A DNA stretch of 64,000 nucleotides, taken from the NCBI RefSeq assembly GCF_032062135.1, contig NC_092860.1:132542626-132606625 (forward strand), given 5' to 3'. Shown here one piece after another: positions 63,001 through 64,000 of the stretch. The notes beneath the pieces were generated by a model. It saw only the letters and a program-made list of their open reading frames with translations, searched no databases and was not told the origin of the DNA. The translations under genes were made by a program, and so were the position numbers. The DNA is from Pyxicephalus adspersus. Lineage: Eukaryota > Chordata > Amphibia > Anura > Pyxicephalidae. Each line of letters opens with the position of its first letter. The first letter of the stretch is position 1.

Positions 63001-64000
63001 TTATTGCTCAGGACATTGATCCATCACAATACCTGACCGCAATGATTAGCGTTCTAATGTAAGTTAGTGGAAGCCTTCCTTACATTTTTAATCAGGAGGT
63101 ACAAAAGAAGATTTCACTTACTGAAGACACTTACTGCTGCTTAATTTTAAACTGTAATTGTGATTATGATACTAAGACAACACAGGTTCACTGGAACCTA
63201 AACTGGAGTTTAGCCAACATGCCAAAGTAAAAAAAAAAACATGTTACTTGTAAGGCCAAAGTGATTTTTTTTCTTTTGCTGCCAAACTGCTTTTGTATTA
63301 TAAAATAAAATTACAGTAAAATCTGTGTTATGAAAGATACATACAGTGTGGAATCCTGTGATAGAGGTATAGGGCATCACCTGTATGATAATATCAAAGG
63401 GAAAGAACCAGATTCCTAAACAGTGCATATCATTCCGCTTGTCTTCAGCTTTGTTTGACATATCACCTGCTGTGTTGGGAACATTTGGTACACAAACTTC
63501 CATTTTCGTGACCTCACTGCTGTCCTGGCATCTGGAAAAGCCTTTGGTTTCTTGGCCATGGTATTCTGTTTACATACTCTTCTAGCCTATATTTAAATCC
63601 CATATGGCATCAAAATTGACAGCACATGGTCGGTTCTTTGAGATGTCATGGGCAAATCATGAGCCAATTTCAGCCAAGCCTCATTAAATTTATTTGTATT
63701 TATCATTTTCATATGTCTTTGACCTACAAATCCCTACCAACAGGCCTGCTAACCTAAACAAAAAAACTGGTCCACAGAAAAGCTCTATTGTTAGATTCTC
63801 ATAAAGCAGAACACAAATTCACACATCATTGAAGCACTTGGTTTGCCAAATTGCAGAAGATCAGATTTAGAAGTACAGGATCTTGTTATTTTAAGAACTG
63901 GTTGTTTCAGTCTGCAGGCTGTTCTTACCATGAAGTAATATGTTTTGCACAGTTCCTTTGTAAGCCAAAGGCTACAACAAGCGTCTAGTGCCCCATCAAC

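Larger units (their letters stand above)
1..64000 (-). other. slit2: slit2 gene, internal segment (introns plus six exons and a microexon)
   Basis: SLIT2 is a secreted extracellular-matrix glycoprotein that binds Robo receptors and repels axons and migrating cells. It has four LRR domains, then EGF repeats, a laminin-G domain and a C-terminal cysteine knot. Seen here on the minus strand are six exons plus a microexon in the right order, with consensus splice sites and matching phases. They encode three LRRs and the C-cap of domain 1, then the N-cap and first LRR of domain 2. The choice of SLIT2 over its paralogs rests on residues such as [13 protein letters not shown] and [20 protein letters not shown]3 has a different cap sequence (RRTVGQFTLCMAP) and SLIT1 differs in the repeat (LELNGIKSIPPGAF), both from memory. 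The gene continues beyond both window ends: no start codon, signal peptide, promoter or stop is present. Confidence 0.92.
28390..64000 (-). other. slit2: slit2 giant intron, partial (more than 35.6 kb)
   Basis: Runs from the TCTAG acceptor at 28390 to the right end of the window. I looked for the three expected upstream LRR exons (motifs such as LNRNHLQLFPELLF, MENKISTIERGAF, LNGNNITRITKTDF) next to every plausible donor and found none. This agrees with slit2 having a very large early intron in other vertebrates. It holds the repeats listed separately. Between them, roughly 28.4-36.4, 45.3-49.3, 52.2-56.7 and 57.1-64 kb, is mostly unique-looking AT-rich DNA without genes I can support. Confidence 0.8.

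Noticed and set aside
28390..64000. Upstream slit2 exons (LRRNT1 and first LRRs) in the right-hand half
   Set aside because: Every plausible minus-strand donor I found there (for example near 32368, 54776 and 60641) lacks LRR coding sequence next to it.
1..64000. mir-218 hairpin, known to lie in a slit2 intron
   Set aside because: It sits in a later intron of slit2 in other vertebrates, and I did not see the mature TTGTGCTTGATCTAACCATG sequence on either strand.

Overview
The window is vertebrate nuclear DNA and holds an internal part of one large gene, the axon-guidance gene slit2, read on the minus strand (5' end at the right, 3' end at the left). The AT-rich composition, long introns, small phase-2 exons and LINE-type repeat tails ending in a GCGCTGCGTAATATGTTGGC-like core with ATT/AAT microsatellites point to an amphibian, most likely a frog. 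That taxonomic call is inference from repeat style. The SLIT2 assignment rests on long near-identical peptide runs.

In transcript order the coding pieces are: 28389-28318 (leucine-rich repeat, DLSENQ), 16867-16796 (LRR, QLDFNQ), 13426-13355 (LRR, TLNNNN), 9285-9122 (C-terminal cysteine cap of LRR domain 1), 7602-7591 (a 12-base microexon coding the acidic residues DEDE), 6231-6093 (N-terminal cysteine cap of LRR domain 2) and 645-574 (first repeat of LRR domain 2). All junctions are phase-compatible and the reading frame is open throughout. The exons therefore span the end of domain D1, the D1-D2 linker and the start of D2, the Robo-binding domain. The start codon, the signal peptide, the exons before DLSENQ and everything after the first D2 repeat lie outside the window.

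The rest is intron. The right-hand 35.6 kb (28390-64000) is one uninterrupted intron in which I find no exon. Introns carry a family of LINE-2-like 3' ends in both orientations, a 5'-truncated L1/Tx1-type LINE with clear target-site duplications (44425-45246), two diverged copies of an unnamed repeat (39.8 and 51.9 kb), fold-back elements, a 110-bp tandem duplication, several AT microsatellites and a 590-base assembly gap (21626-22215). I see no second protein gene, no tRNA or rRNA, and nothing bacterial such as operons or CRISPR.

The most interesting feature is the 12-base microexon between the D1 cap exon and the D2 cap exon. It has a pyrimidine-rich acceptor and a non-canonical GC donor, and it keeps frame whether included or skipped. 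It matches the DEEE insertion I recall in the long human SLIT2 isoform.
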